Counted from the first letter of the stretch, positions 35,035-44,779 are shown. The stretch is 64,000 nt of DNA from Tabrizicola oligotrophica (GCF_011008935.1 NZ_JAAIVJ010000006.1:124001-188000), one strand, 5' to 3'. Notes: generated by a model not told the origin, from the letters alone. Translations and numbers: made by a program.

Positions 35035-36552
35035 ATGTCCATTTCTTTCAGACCCCTGCGGCCGATCCTTGGGGCCACCAGCCTTGTCGCGCTGACCGCG
35101 CTGCCTGCCATGGCCGAGACGGTGAAGCTGACGCTGCTGGGCGTGGGCGATGTCTACAGCTATGCCGAGGAAGACGGGCGCGGTGGCTTTCCGCGGCTGA
35201 ATGCAGTGGCCAGGGCCGAGCGCGCGGCCAACCCCAACACGCTTTACCTGTTCAACGGCGACATGCTGTCACCCTCGCTGATTTCCGGCTTCGACATGGG
35301 GCAGAACACCATTGATTTCACCAATCTGGTGCCCTTCGACCTTGCCGTGCCGGGCAATCACGAATTCGACTTCGGCCCCGAGAACTTTGCCGACAAGATG
35401 AAGGCGTCGAAATACCCCTGGGCGGCGATCAACATCACCAAGGCCGATGGGTCTGCCATCGAGGGCCTTGGCGGGGTGACGGTGAAAGAGGTGGGCGGGC
35501 TGAAGGTGGCGCTTGTGCCGGTGGCACAGGATACCTCGCCCGAAGTGTCCTCGACGGGCGATCTGAAATTCCTGCCGACGGTCGATACGGCGGTCGAGGC
35601 GGCGAAGGCGGCGCGCGAGGGCGGGGCCGATATCGTGGTGGGTGTCGTGCAGACCAATATGGAAAACGACCGGGCGCTGATGAAAAGCCATGCCTTCGAC
35701 GTGATCCTGTCGGGCGACGATCACACCTATGCCACGGCCTATGATGGCGTCACGGCCTATGTCGAGACCAGCGTCGATGCCCAGCTGCTGACGCCGATCG
35801 ACCTGACGGTCGAGATCGGCGACAAGGACGGCAAGCGCACGATCAAATGGACGCCGGCGTTTCGTTTTATCGACACCGCAACCGTGACGCCCGACCCGGA
35901 ATCCCAGACGCTCGCCGACACCTTCACCGCCGACATGGATGCCAAGCTCAACGTCGAGATCGGCACCTCCGAGACCGCCATCGACAGCCGGCGCAACGTG
36001 GTGCGCGCCGAGGAGGCGACCATGGGCAACTTGATTGCCGATGCGATGCGCGCGGCGACCGGGGCCGACATTGCGCTCATGAACGGCGGCGGCATTCGCG
36101 GCGACCGGACCTATGATGCGGGCGCCAGGCTGACGCGGCGCGACATCCTGACGGAACTGCCCTTTGGCAATGTGACGGTGGTGACCGAATTGCCGGGCTC
36201 GCAGGTGCTGGCGGCGCTGGAAAACGCGGTGAGCCAGGTGGAAAAGGGCGCCGGCCGTTTCGCGCAGGTCTCGGGCCTGAGCTTTGCCTTTGACGCGGCG
36301 GCCGAGCCCGGCAGCCGGGTGTCAGAGGTCATGGTGGGCGATGCACCGCTAGATGCGGGCAAGACCTATACGGTTGCGGTCAACGACTACATTCTGGGCG
36401 GCGGCGACGGTTATTCCAGCCTTGGCGGTGGCAAGATCATCACCGGCACGGGGGGCGGACAGCTCGTGGCCAATGACGTGATGGCCTATGTCGAGAAGCT
36501 GGGCACGGTGAAGCCGGCGGTCGAAGGCCGGATCCGCAAGCTGGGCCAGTAA
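35035..36552 (+). CDS. exported 5'-nucleotidase-like metallophosphoesterase
   Basis: A 505-aa periplasmic protein: signal peptide (about 1-28, ending ALPAMA), a calcineurin-like phosphoesterase domain (about 30-290) and a C-terminal 5'-nucleotidase domain (about 325-500; GNLIADAMRAATGADIALMN, GGGIRGDRTYD, VAVNDYILGGGDGYSS). Metal-site motifs are FNGDM and PGNHEFDFG. The usual N-D-x-H appears as VGDVYS and the usual G-H-x-H as SGDDH, so two metal-ligand His positions differ. It may hydrolyse nucleotides for scavenging; activity needs caution. Start supported by GGGAG upstream of the ATG. Confidence 0.88.
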   Translation: MSISFRPLRPILGATSLVALTALPAMAETVKLTLLGVGDVYSYAEEDGRGGFPRLNAVARAERAANPNTLYLFNGDMLSPSLISGFDMGQNTIDFTNLVPFDLAVPGNHEFDFGPENFADKMKASKYPWAAINITKADGSAIEGLGGVTVKEVGGLKVALVPVAQDTSPEVSSTGDLKFLPTVDTAVEAAKAAREGGADIVVGVVQTNMENDRALMKSHAFDVILSGDDHTYATAYDGVTAYVETSVDAQLLTPIDLTVEIGDKDGKRTIKWTPAFRFIDTATVTPDPESQTLADTFTADMDAKLNVEIGTSETAIDSRRNVVRAEEATMGNLIADAMRAATGADIALMNGGGIRGDRTYDAGARLTRRDILTELPFGNVTVVTELPGSQVLAALENAVSQVEKGAGRFAQVSGLSFAFDAAAEPGSRVSEVMVGDAPLDAGKTYTVAVNDYILGGGDGYSSLGGGKIITGTGGGQLVANDVMAYVEKLGTVKPAVEGRIRKLGQ

Positions 36553-36626
36553 CGGCCAAAGCGGGGGCGGGTTTTTGCCTGCTCCCGCTTGAGCCTGCCC
36601 GCCGGCGGTGTTATCTACCCCCCAGC

Positions 36627-36700
36627 GCGGGTGTTGTGTAATGGTAAGACCCTAGCCTTCCAAGCTAGAGACACGGGTTCGATTCCCGTCACCCGCTCCA
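36627..36700 (+). tRNA. tRNA-Gly (anticodon TCC)
   Basis: A 74-nt cloverleaf. The acceptor GCGGGTG/CACCCGC is followed by discriminator T and an encoded CCA. The D-arm contains AATGGTAAG, the anticodon arm is CTAGC-CTTCCAA-GCTAG with anticodon TCC, and the T-arm is CGGGTTCGATTCCCG. It decodes GGA/GGG glycine codons. It sits between the 5'-nucleotidase and the convergent site-2 protease gene. Confidence 0.97.
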
Positions 36701-36705
36701 CTCTC

Positions 36706-37500
36706 TCAGAAGAACCCCAGCAGCAGCGGATGCCCGCCGGCAAAGAACGCCGCGGCAGTGGCCAGATAGGCGGCAAGCGCCAGAAGGCTGCGCTTTCTGG
36801 ACAAGGGGCGCTGCGCGCGCAGCAGGGTTTCCGATTGGGCCAGCCCCGGCCAGCCCATCAGAACGAAGAACAAGAGAAACCAGGACCGGGTCGCAAGGCA
36901 AAGTGCCGCGGCGAGCACCGTCATGGCGATGGAAACCTGCCGTGTTACGTCGGGGGCAAAGCTGTAGGCCAGCCGTTGCGTCAGCTTGCCGCCGTCCAGC
37001 GGCCAGAGCGGCAAGAGGTTGAAGAAGTTCAGCGCCGCAAGGACCAAAGCCTGAACGTAGAGAAAGCCGCCGATCTGGAACACCGCCAGGCTTTGCGAGG
37101 CCATCAGCATTTCGGCCAGCGCAAGGCACAGCACCATCGGGCCAAGGTTGATCGCCGGCCCCATCAGGGTGATGAAGACTGCCTTCTCGGCGCTGGCGGG
37201 GGCGGTGTTTGAAATCGTTACACCGCCCATCAGCGGGATCAGCCGGAACCGGGCATCGGCGTGGCCGCAGACCCGGAAGGCCGCGACATGGCCGAATTCG
37301 TGAACCGCCACGGCGATGACAAAGGCGATGCCGTAGGGCAGGCCCCAGAAATACACCGCCGCGCCAACTGCCACGGCAGCCATTGCAACCGTGTTGAGAT
37401 CAAGCCCCGCGATCTGCAGACCCGAGCGCCCGCGCCAGCCACCCTGCAGGGTCTTCCAGGTGGCAAGACAGAGACCCAGCGCGGCAAGCAGCGACAGCAT
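36706..37500 (-). CDS. site-2 protease-type M50 metallopeptidase
   Basis: Intramembrane zinc protease of 264 aa with about six hydrophobic segments. The zinc motif HEFGH lies in AVAVHEFGHVAAFRV, and the third ligand is in NLLPLWPLDGGKLTQ. There is no PDZ domain, and it is far shorter than RseP, so it belongs to the minimal S2P group. It may cleave a membrane-bound substrate such as an anti-sigma factor; the substrate is unknown. It ends 6 bp upstream of the fabI stop-side neighbour and is co-directional with the fab genes, so read-through from them is possible. Confidence 0.88.
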   Translation of the reverse strand: MLSLLAALGLCLATWKTLQGGWRGRSGLQIAGLDLNTVAMAAVAVGAAVYFWGLPYGIAFVIAVAVHEFGHVAAFRVCGHADARFRLIPLMGGVTISNTAPASAEKAVFITLMGPAINLGPMVLCLALAEMLMASQSLAVFQIGGFLYVQALVLAALNFFNLLPLWPLDGGKLTQRLAYSFAPDVTRQVSIAMTVLAAALCLATRSWFLLFFVLMGWPGLAQSETLLRAQRPLSRKRSLLALAAYLATAAAFFAGGHPLLLGFF

Positions 37501-37506
37501 GTCGGG

Positions 37507-38295
37507 TTACAGATTCTCCTGCTGCGGCATGCCGAGGACGTGGAAGCCGCAGTCGACATGCACCACCTCTCCGGTGGTGCAGGCGCCATAGTCGCTGCAG
37601 AGCCAGACCGCGGTGCCGCCAATCGCCTCCAACGAGGCGTTCTGGCGCATCGGTGCGTTGGCTTCGGTGTGGCGGAAGGTGGCGCGGGCGCCACCGATGG
37701 CCGCGCCGGCAAGGGTTTTCATCGGGCCGGGCGAGATGGCGTTCACCCGCACCTGTTGCGGGCCAAGATCATTGGCCAGATAGCGCGTGGCGCTTTCCAG
37801 CGCCGCCTTCGCGACCCCCATGACGTTGTAATTCGGCGTCACCCGGTTCGAGCCGCCATAGGTCAGGGTAATCAGGCTGCCGCCGTCCGGCATCAGCTCT
37901 GCCGCGCGGCGGCTGACGTCGATGAAGGAAAAGCAGGAAATCGCCAGCGAGTTGCTGAAATTGCCGCGGCTGGTGTTGATGAACCGGCCGGTCAGCTCGT
38001 TCTTGTCGGAATAGGCGATGGCATGGATCAGGAAATCCATCTTGCCCCAGCGCGATTTCAGCGCGCCGAAACAGGCCTCGAGGCTGTCATCGTTGGTCAC
38101 GTCGACATCGACCAGAAAGTCGCTGCCGACGCTGGCGGCCAGCGGTTCCACCCGCTTGCCGAAGGCCTCGCCCTGATAGGAGAACGCCAGTTCCGCGCCT
38201 TCGTCGGCCAAGGCCCTGGCAATGCCCCAGGCGATGGAACGCTCATTCGCCACGCCCATGACAAGCCCGCGCTTGCCCTTCATCAGATCGGCCAT
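37507..38295 (-). CDS. fabI: enoyl-[acyl-carrier-protein] reductase FabI
   Basis: NADH-dependent SDR-family enoyl-ACP reductase of 262 aa, the last step of each fatty-acid elongation cycle. The cofactor site is GLVMGVANERSIAWGIA. The catalytic Tyr-x6-Lys is in NYNVMGVAKAALE, and SPGPMKTLAGAAI closes the site. The start MADLMKGKRG is at 38295. It lies 41 bp downstream of fabB in a fabA-fabB-fabI run. Confidence 0.97.
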   Translation of the reverse strand: MADLMKGKRGLVMGVANERSIAWGIARALADEGAELAFSYQGEAFGKRVEPLAASVGSDFLVDVDVTNDDSLEACFGALKSRWGKMDFLIHAIAYSDKNELTGRFINTSRGNFSNSLAISCFSFIDVSRRAAELMPDGGSLITLTYGGSNRVTPNYNVMGVAKAALESATRYLANDLGPQQVRVNAISPGPMKTLAGAAIGGARATFRHTEANAPMRQNASLEAIGGTAVWLCSDYGACTTGEVVHVDCGFHVLGMPQQENL

Positions 38296-38336
38296 AATAT
38301 TCTCCGCAAAGCGAATTTCTATCAAAAATCGGGCGG

Positions 38337-39566
38337 TTATCCCAGATATTTGCTCATCACCAAGGTCGCGTTGGTGCCGCCAAAGCCAAAGCTGTTGGAC
38401 AGGACCGAGTCGATCTCCACCCCCTCGCGCAGCGTGGTCACGATCTCCGACGGGTCGAGCGCAGGGTCCAGCGTGGTGACGTTGGCCGAAGCGGCGATGA
38501 AGCCCTTGTTCATCATGATGAGCGAATAGATCGCCTCCCACACGCCTGCGCCGCCGAGGCAATGGCCGGTCAGCGATTTGGTCGACGCGATGGGCGGGGT
38601 CTTGCCCCGACCGAAGACGCGGCGGATCGCCTCGACCTCGGTCACGTCGCCGACCATGGTCGAGGTGCCGTGGCTGTTGATATAGTCGATCTTGCGGCCC
38701 TGCGGCAGGGTAGACAGCGCCAGCCGCATCGCCCGCTCGCCGCCTTCGCCCGAGGGGGCCACCATGTCATAGCCATCCGAAGTGGCACCATAGCCGGTGA
38801 CTTCGCCGTAAATCTTGGCGCCGCGGGCGAGGGCGTGATTCAGCTCCTCCAGCACCACGACCCCGCCGCCACCAGCAATCACGAACCCGTCGCGCGTGGC
38901 GTCATAGGTGCGGCTGGCGGTTTCGGGGGCGTCGTTATACTTGGACGACATCGCGCCCATGGCGTCAAAGAGGCACGACAGCGTCCAGTCCAGTTCCTCA
39001 CCGCCGCCGGCAAAGACGATGTCCTGCTTGCCCATCTGAATGAGCTCGGTGCCATTGCCGATGCAATGCGCCGAGGTGGAGCAGGCCGAGGTGATCGAAT
39101 AGTTCACGCCGCGGATCTTGAACGGCGTAGCAAGGCAGGCCGACACCGTCGAGGACATGCCCTTGGTCACGCCAAAGGGGCCGATCCGCTTGGGCGCACC
39201 GGTTTCGCGCACGATGTTATGTGCCTTGAAGAAGGATTTGGTCGACGGCCCACCCGAGCCGACGATGATCCCGGTGCGGTCGTTGGAGATGTCGCTGTCC
39301 GAGAGCCCGGAGTCCTTTACCGCCTGATCCATGGCGATGAAGGTATAGGCCGCCCCGTCGCCCATGAAGCGCAGGTCGCGCTTGTCGATGTGGTCTTCCA
39401 GCACGATGTTGGGCTGGCCATGCACCCGGCAGCGGAACCCGTGTTCGGCATAATCAGGGGCAAAGACGATGCCGGATTTGCCGGCCCGCAGGCTGGCCTC
39501 AACCTCGGCGGCATTGTTGCCGATGGACGAAACGATCCCGATCCCGGTGATAACGACGCGACGCAT
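38337..39566 (-). CDS. fabB: beta-ketoacyl-ACP synthase I FabB
   Basis: Condensing enzyme of 409 aa needed for elongation of unsaturated fatty acids. The Cys-His-His triad is visible in [25 protein letters not shown] and [12 protein letters not shown], and the C-terminal [14 protein letters not shown] is typical. The ATG at 39566 ([16 protein letters not shown]) is the conserved start. It is separated by 16 bp from the fabA stop and is probably co-transcribed with it. Confidence 0.97.
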   Translation of the reverse strand: MRRVVITGIGIVSSIGNNAAEVEASLRAGKSGIVFAPDYAEHGFRCRVHGQPNIVLEDHIDKRDLRFMGDGAAYTFIAMDQAVKDSGLSDSDISNDRTGIIVGSGGPSTKSFFKAHNIVRETGAPKRIGPFGVTKGMSSTVSACLATPFKIRGVNYSITSACSTSAHCIGNGTELIQMGKQDIVFAGGGEELDWTLSCLFDAMGAMSSKYNDAPETASRTYDATRDGFVIAGGGGVVVLEELNHALARGAKIYGEVTGYGATSDGYDMVAPSGEGGERAMRLALSTLPQGRKIDYINSHGTSTMVGDVTEVEAIRRVFGRGKTPPIASTKSLTGHCLGGAGVWEAIYSLIMMNKGFIAASANVTTLDPALDPSEIVTTLREGVEIDSVLSNSFGFGGTNATLVMSKYLG

Positions 39567-39582
39567 GGGCGCTTTCCTTTCC

Positions 39583-40092
39583 TCAGTTTGCCGAAAGGGC
39601 AACCTTCATGTCGGTGACTTGATAGATGACCTCGCCGTCAGCCTCGACGATGCCGTTGGCGACGCCCATGGTCAACCGGCGGGTCTGAATGGCCTTGGTG
39701 AAGTCGACCTTGTAGGTCAGCATCTTGCGGTCGGGCCGCACCATGCCGGTCAGTTTGACCTCGCCCACACCCAGCGCATAGCCGCGCCCTTGCCAGCCGC
39801 GCCAGCCCAGGTTGAAGCCGGTGAGTTGCCAAAGCCCGTCAAGGCCAAGGCAGCCCGGCATGATCGGGTTGCCGGGAAAGTGGCAGTCGAAGAACCACAG
39901 GTCGGGCGTGATGTCGAATTCGGCGACCACATGACCCTTGCCGTGCAGGCCGCCCTCCTCGGAAATCTCGGTGATGCGGTCCATCATCAGCATCGGCGGC
40001 GCGGGCAGCTGCGCATTGCCGGGGCCAAAGAGCTCGCCGCGCGCGCATTTCAGAAGGTCTTCCTTGCTGAACGATGTCGGATACTGGCCCAT
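39583..40092 (-). CDS. fabA: 3-hydroxydecanoyl-ACP dehydratase/isomerase FabA
   Basis: Introduces the cis double bond at the C10 stage of fatty-acid synthesis. The 169-aa hot-dog protein has the active-site His in [20 protein letters not shown] and the partner Asp in the same block, plus [16 protein letters not shown]. The start [14 protein letters not shown] is at 40092. It is the first gene of fabA-fabB-fabI and is divergent from the Irr-like regulator across 145 bp. Confidence 0.97.
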   Translation of the reverse strand: MGQYPTSFSKEDLLKCARGELFGPGNAQLPAPPMLMMDRITEISEEGGLHGKGHVVAEFDITPDLWFFDCHFPGNPIMPGCLGLDGLWQLTGFNLGWRGWQGRGYALGVGEVKLTGMVRPDRKMLTYKVDFTKAIQTRRLTMGVANGIVEADGEVIYQVTDMKVALSAN

Positions 40093-40237
40093 GCGCCCGC
40101 TGTCCCCCCAAAGGCTGTTGTTTCCCCCGTGTATCACCCCCACGGATAGGGAAGCAAGGGCGGGGGGCAGTGGCCGGCCCTGTGCCGCGCGGGAAAGACA
40201 ATTGAAATGTTCAGGATATCGCGTTACTTCTGACCCC

Positions 40238-40666
40238 ATGAACGATCTGACCGTCATGCACACGGAACAGCGGCTGGTGGAGTGGCTGGCGCGCGGGGGG
40301 CTTCGGCCCACGCGGCAGCGCATTGCGCTTGCCTCGCTGCTGGTTGGCGACGGTGAACATCGCCATGTCACGGCCGAGGGGCTTTATGCCGCCGCGGCGG
40401 GCACGGCGGACAAGGTCAGCCTTGCCACCGTCTACAACACGCTGCGCGCCTTCTGCGACGCCGGTCTGATGAACGAGGTGGTGGTGGACGGCTCGCGGTC
40501 CTATTTCGACACCCGGCTTGATGACCACCCGCATTTCTACTGGGAAGACACCGGCGCGCTGACCGATGCGCCCGCCGCGCAGCTGAAGATCGCCGAACTG
40601 CCCGCTGCGCCCGAAGGGGCCGAAATTGCGCGGGTCGATGTGGTGATCCGGCTGAAGAAGGCCTGA
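40238..40666 (+). CDS. irr: Fur-family iron response regulator, Irr-like
   Basis: A 142-aa Fur-superfamily regulator with an N-terminal winged helix ([53 protein letters not shown]) and a C-terminal dimerisation domain ([20 protein letters not shown]). The sequence and the placement opposite fabA match Irr of Rhodobacteraceae, which responds to haem/iron status. The usual Fur C-terminal CxxC zinc motifs are absent, consistent with Irr. No haem regulatory Cys-Pro motif is seen. Confidence 0.88.
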   Translation: MNDLTVMHTEQRLVEWLARGGLRPTRQRIALASLLVGDGEHRHVTAEGLYAAAAGTADKVSLATVYNTLRAFCDAGLMNEVVVDGSRSYFDTRLDDHPHFYWEDTGALTDAPAAQLKIAELPAAPEGAEIARVDVVIRLKKA

Positions 40667-40727
40667 CGCCCCCCGCCTCGTCACCAGAACGCGCGAGGAG
40701 CGGCGAAACGCCTGTGCAGAGCCGGCT

Positions 40728-41123
40728 TCAGCGCAGGCCCGGCACGCCGGTTTCCTCGACCCCCATCCGCAACCCACGCCCGATCCGGTGCGCCAGTTCC
40801 GACCAGCTTTGCGCCGTTTCGGGTCGCAGGTGCCGCTTCAGCACCGAATCGAACAGCCCGAGCCAGACATCGAACATCTGCGCCCGCACATTGCCCGCCG
40901 CCTGATGCACGGCGAAGGGATTGCCGTCATAGCTGCGCTCCATCAGGATCGCGTTGCGCCAGAACCGGGCGATCTTTGCCTCATGTGCGGGCCAGTCGGT
41001 CACATGTACCGAAAACACCGGGCCAAGGCCGGGGTGGTGGCGGAGGGCGGCATAGAACTCGGCCACCACAAGGTCGATCTCGGCGGCGGTGATCGGAAAG
41101 CGCGGAGGCAGGGCGTTGGTCAT
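40728..41123 (-). CDS. group III truncated haemoglobin
   Basis: A 131-aa 2-on-2 globin: ITAAEIDLVVAEFYAALRHH (helices A/B), HPGLGPVFSVHVTDWPAHEA, WRNAILMERSYDGNPFAVHQ with the likely proximal His, and a C-terminal helix. It probably binds O2 or NO, or manages reactive nitrogen species; the ligand preference is unknown. The ATG at 41123 gives the family-like start MTNALPPRFPI. It is convergent with irr (62 bp apart) and divergent from ileS. Confidence 0.88.
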   Translation of the reverse strand: MTNALPPRFPITAAEIDLVVAEFYAALRHHPGLGPVFSVHVTDWPAHEAKIARFWRNAILMERSYDGNPFAVHQAAGNVRAQMFDVWLGLFDSVLKRHLRPETAQSWSELAHRIGRGLRMGVEETGVPGLR

Positions 41124-41358
41124 GGTGATCGCCAGTCTTGCCCGCCCGCAGGCTGCCTCGCAAGGCGTGCCTTCGTCGCACCCCCCCCTTCGCACCCCTT
41201 TGACCTTGGCCCCGCCCAACCCTATAAGGCGGGCCATGAGCCGCATATCCGTGCCCCTTCACCGAATTATCGGCCCGGCGTCCTGATCGGATGCCGGGAA
41301 TCTGGCGGCATCTGCCCGCCCCCATGACCGAAATCTCCGCTTTCAAGGACCGCATCCG

Positions 41359-44358
41359 ATGTGCGCCGACACGCCCAAGACCGACGATCAGACTGCCGAC
41401 TATCGCACCACCGTCTTCCTGCCCGAAACCGAGTTCCCGATGCGCGCGGGCCTGCCCCAGCGCGAACCGGACTGGCTGGCCCGCTGGGAGCGGATCGGCG
41501 TCTATGACCGGCTGCGGGCCAAGACCGGGCCGGATGGGCAGAAGCGCCGCGATTTCACGCTGCATGACGGCCCGCCCTATGCCAACGGCCATCTGCACAT
41601 CGGCCATGCGCTGAACAAGATCCTCAAGGACATGGTGGTGCGCAGCCAGCAGATGATGGGCCGCGACGCCCGCTATGTGCCGGGCTGGGATTGCCACGGG
41701 TTGCCGATCGAGTGGAAGATCGAGGAGCAGTACCGCGCCAAGGGCCTGAACAAGGACGACGTTGATGTCGTGGCCTTCCGGCAGGAATGCCGCAAGTTCG
41801 CCGAGGGCTGGATCGACGTGCAGCGGTCCGAGTTCAAGCGGCTGGGCGTCACCGGCAAGTGGGAAAAGCCCTATCTCACCATGGATTACCATGCCGAGGC
41901 GGTGATTGCCGATGAGTTCATGAAGTTCCTGATGAACGGCACGCTGTATCAGGGCTCGAAACCCGTGATGTGGTCGCCGGTGGAAAAGACCGCGCTGGCC
42001 GAGGCCGAGGTGGAGTATCACGACCACACCAGCCATATGGTCTGGGTGCGGTTTAAGGTAACCCATGCAACCAACCTTCCGAATTGGATCAACGGGGTTG
42101 GTGATGAAATGCCCGTTGTAAGCGGCGGCAAGACCCAGTTTGCGCGTGAGTTGGAAAACTCCTGTGTGGTGATCTGGACCACGACGCCCTGGACGATTCC
42201 GCAGAACCGGGCAGTATCCTTCGGCCCGGCCATCGCCTATGGGCTTTACCGCGTCACCGCCCTGTCCGAAGCTGCCGCCGGTGCGCCGGGCGAGACGGTG
42301 ATCCTGGCGGACAGGCTGGCGGACGAGGTCATGAAGGCCGGCAAGGTCGAGGCCTTCGAGAAGGTTCGGGCGGTATCGGCGCAAGAGCTGGAGGGGCTGA
42401 CGCTGGCCCATCCCTATCGCGGTCTGGCCGAGAACGGCGAGTGGAATTATGACGTTCCCATGCTGCCGGGCGATCATGTCACCGAAGACGCCGGCACCGG
42501 CTTTGTCCACACCGCGCCGAGCCATGGCGATGACGACTATCAGATGGGCGTCAAGTTCCGCCTGCCGATGACCTACAACGTCGAAGCCGACGGCAGCTAT
42601 CGTGCCGATCTGCCCGTGTTCGGCGGCCAGCACATCATCTTGCCAGATGGCAAGGAAGGCCCGGCGAATGTCAGCAATATCAAGGCGCTGGCCGGGGTGG
42701 GCGCGCTGTTTGCCAAGGGCAAGCTCAAGCATTCCTACCCGCATAGCTGGCGCTCCAAGGCGCCGGTGATCTACCGCAACACGCCGCAATGGTTCGCCGC
42801 CATCGACGCCAGGATCGACGACGGTCAGGGCGCCTATGGCGACACCATCCGCGCCCGCGCGCTGCATTCGATCAACCAGCTGGTCGAGTTCACGCCGGTC
42901 TCGGGGCGCAACCGCCTGCATTCGATGATCGAGGCGCGGCCCGATTGGGTGCTGTCGCGCCAGCGCGCCTGGGGCGTGCCGCTGACCTGCTTTACCAAGG
43001 TGGGTGCAAAACCCACCGATGCCGATTTCCTGCTGCGCAACCCCGAAGTGAACGCCCGCATCAAGGCGGCGTTCGAGGCCGAGGGGGCGGACGTCTGGTA
43101 TGTGGCCGGCTTCAAGGAAAAGGTGCTGGCAGGCATCGTTGACCCGGCGGCCTACCGCCAGATCTTCGACGTGCTGGACGTCTGGTTCGATTCTGGCTCG
43201 ACCCACGCCTTCGTGCTGCGCGACCGCGCGGACGGCACCGAGGACGGGCTGGCCGACCTTTACCTTGAAGGCACCGACCAGCACCGCGGCTGGTTCCATT
43301 CCTCGATGCTGCAGGCCTGCGGCACCAAGGGGCGGGCCCCGTATCGCGGTGTGCTGACCCATGGGTTCACGCTGGACGAGAAGGGCATGAAAATGTCCAA
43401 GTCCCTTGGAAATACCGTGGCGCCGCAACAGGTTATCGACGAATACGGCGCCGACATCCTGCGGCTTTGGGTGGCGCAGTCGGATTACACGGTGGACCTG
43501 CGCATCGGGAAGGAAATCCTGAAAGGCGTGGCCGACAGCTATCGCCGGCTGCGCAACACCATGCGCTTCCTTCTGGGCAATCTTGCGGGTTTTGATGCGG
43601 CGGAGAAGGTCGCCCCGGAAGACATGCCGGAGCTGGAGCGTTGGGTGCTGCACCGCTTGGCCGAACTGGACGCAGAGGTGCGCCAGGGCTATGCCAAGTA
43701 TGATTTCCAGGGCGTGTTCCAGAAGCTGTTTACCTTTGCGACCACCGATCTGTCGGCAGTCTACTTCGACATCCGTAAAGACAGTCTTTACTGCGACGCG
43801 CCTGCGTCCCTCCGCCGCCGGGCGGCGCGGACGGTGCTGGATATCCTGTTCCACCGCCTGACCAAATGGCTGGCCCCGATCCTCGCCTTTACGATGGAAG
43901 AGGTCTGGCTCTGCCGCAATCCGGGCGACGACACTTCGGTGCATCTGGAAGATTTCCCCGATACGCCAAGCATTTGGCGCGACGAGGCGCTGGCCGCGAA
44001 ATGGGAGGGCATCCGCGCCGCCCGCCGCGTGGTGACGGGCGCCCTGGAGGTGCAGCGCACCGCCAAGGTGATCGGCGCCAGCCTGGAGGCCGCGCCTGTG
44101 GTGCATGTCGAGGACAAGGCCCTGCTGGCGGCGCTGAAATCGGTCAACTTCGCCGATCTCTGCATCACCAGCGCGATTTCCCTGAGCGGCGATCCGGCCC
44201 CGGCCGAGGCCTTCCGCCTGCCCGAAGTGCCGGGTGTGGCCGTGGTGTTCGAAACCGCCGAGGGCGAGAAATGCCAGCGCTGCTGGCAGATCCTGCCCGA
44301 TGTCGGCAGCCACAAGCACGCCCACACCTGCAAGCGCTGCAACGACGCCCTGGGGTGA
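41359..44358 (+). CDS. ileS: isoleucyl-tRNA synthetase
   Basis: Class I synthetase of 999 aa. Motifs: HIGH in ANGHLHIGHALN (about residue 80), the CP1 editing domain with VIWTTTPWTIPQNRAV, KMSKS in GMKMSKSLGNTVAPQQ, and a C-terminal zinc finger C-x2-C...C-x2-C (KCQRCWQI, CKRCND). A segment of about 37 aa in the editing domain (between WVRFKV and VVIWTTTPW) looks inserted and is less GC-rich than its surroundings. The start MCADTPKTDDQ is at 41359. A strong terminator follows. Confidence 0.97.
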   Translation: MCADTPKTDDQTADYRTTVFLPETEFPMRAGLPQREPDWLARWERIGVYDRLRAKTGPDGQKRRDFTLHDGPPYANGHLHIGHALNKILKDMVVRSQQMMGRDARYVPGWDCHGLPIEWKIEEQYRAKGLNKDDVDVVAFRQECRKFAEGWIDVQRSEFKRLGVTGKWEKPYLTMDYHAEAVIADEFMKFLMNGTLYQGSKPVMWSPVEKTALAEAEVEYHDHTSHMVWVRFKVTHATNLPNWINGVGDEMPVVSGGKTQFARELENSCVVIWTTTPWTIPQNRAVSFGPAIAYGLYRVTALSEAAAGAPGETVILADRLADEVMKAGKVEAFEKVRAVSAQELEGLTLAHPYRGLAENGEWNYDVPMLPGDHVTEDAGTGFVHTAPSHGDDDYQMGVKFRLPMTYNVEADGSYRADLPVFGGQHIILPDGKEGPANVSNIKALAGVGALFAKGKLKHSYPHSWRSKAPVIYRNTPQWFAAIDARIDDGQGAYGDTIRARALHSINQLVEFTPVSGRNRLHSMIEARPDWVLSRQRAWGVPLTCFTKVGAKPTDADFLLRNPEVNARIKAAFEAEGADVWYVAGFKEKVLAGIVDPAAYRQIFDVLDVWFDSGSTHAFVLRDRADGTEDGLADLYLEGTDQHRGWFHSSMLQACGTKGRAPYRGVLTHGFTLDEKGMKMSKSLGNTVAPQQVIDEYGADILRLWVAQSDYTVDLRIGKEILKGVADSYRRLRNTMRFLLGNLAGFDAAEKVAPEDMPELERWVLHRLAELDAEVRQGYAKYDFQGVFQKLFTFATTDLSAVYFDIRKDSLYCDAPASLRRRAARTVLDILFHRLTKWLAPILAFTMEEVWLCRNPGDDTSVHLEDFPDTPSIWRDEALAAKWEGIRAARRVVTGALEVQRTAKVIGASLEAAPVVHVEDKALLAALKSVNFADLCITSAISLSGDPAPAEAFRLPEVPGVAVVFETAEGEKCQRCWQILPDVGSHKHAHTCKRCNDALG

Positions 44359-44417
44359 GGCGCTGGCGGCGGGCGGCTGCCCGTTTCCAAGGGTCAGCGG
44401 AGCAAGACAATAACGAC

Positions 44418-44443
44418 AAAGCGCGCCTTGACGGGCGCGCTTT
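44418..44443 (+). terminator. intrinsic terminator of ileS
   Basis: AAAGCGCGCC (44418-44427) pairs perfectly with GGCGCGCTTT (44434-44443) across 6 nt, giving a TTTT end on the plus strand. It is about 60 bp after the ileS stop. Confidence 0.85.
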
Positions 44444-44466
44444 TGGCTTCTCGACGGCGGGAAAAA

Positions 44467-44499
44467 GCCGCGGGGGGCACTGGGAAGGCCCCCCGCGGC
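44467..44499 (-). terminator. intrinsic terminator of the DUF1127 gene
   Basis: A perfect 12-bp stem, GCCGCGGGGGGC (44467-44478) with GCCCCCCGCGGC (44488-44499), and a 9-nt loop. On the minus strand it is followed by TTTTTC. This is a classical rho-independent terminator 13 bp after the stop. Confidence 0.9.
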
Positions 44500-44512
44500 A
44501 GGAACTGCCCGT

Positions 44513-44716
44513 TCAGGCAGGGAGACGCAGACGGAACGGCAGGGCCGGGAAGCTCCAAACCTTGTGGCGGGCCTCGCGCGGGCCGAGACCCAGATGCATG
44601 GTTTCAAGATCGGCCCGCGTCAGGCCGATATCCGCCAGCAACCGGTCGTCCGAGCGATCAAGCAGGAACTTGGTCGAGCGGCGGGTTTGGATCTGGGTGA
44701 GGATATTGGTGAACAT
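44513..44716 (-). CDS. DUF1127 small protein (67 aa)
   Basis: A small Arg-rich protein: MFTNILTQIQTRRSTKFLLD, then the DUF1127 core DDRLLADIGLTRADLETMH, and a tail ending PFRLRLPA. DUF1127 proteins of alphaproteobacteria are RNA-binding or stress-linked (CcaF1-like or phosphate/carbon-responsive); no specific role is assigned here. AAAGGAG lies 8 nt upstream of the ATG at 44716. It is divergent from a LysR regulator, which probably controls it. Confidence 0.88.
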   Translation of the reverse strand: MFTNILTQIQTRRSTKFLLDRSDDRLLADIGLTRADLETMHLGLGPREARHKVWSFPALPFRLRLPA

Positions 44717-44779
44717 GGCGGACTCCTTTGCTTGTCCCATTCATATGCGCCGTTCATTGACATTTCACAAACGAATAGG

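Noticed and set aside
36627-36700. tRNA-Gly as an integration site for a genomic island
   Set aside because: The tRNA is followed 6 bp later by an ordinary chromosomal gene, and no repeat of its 3' end was noticed in the window.
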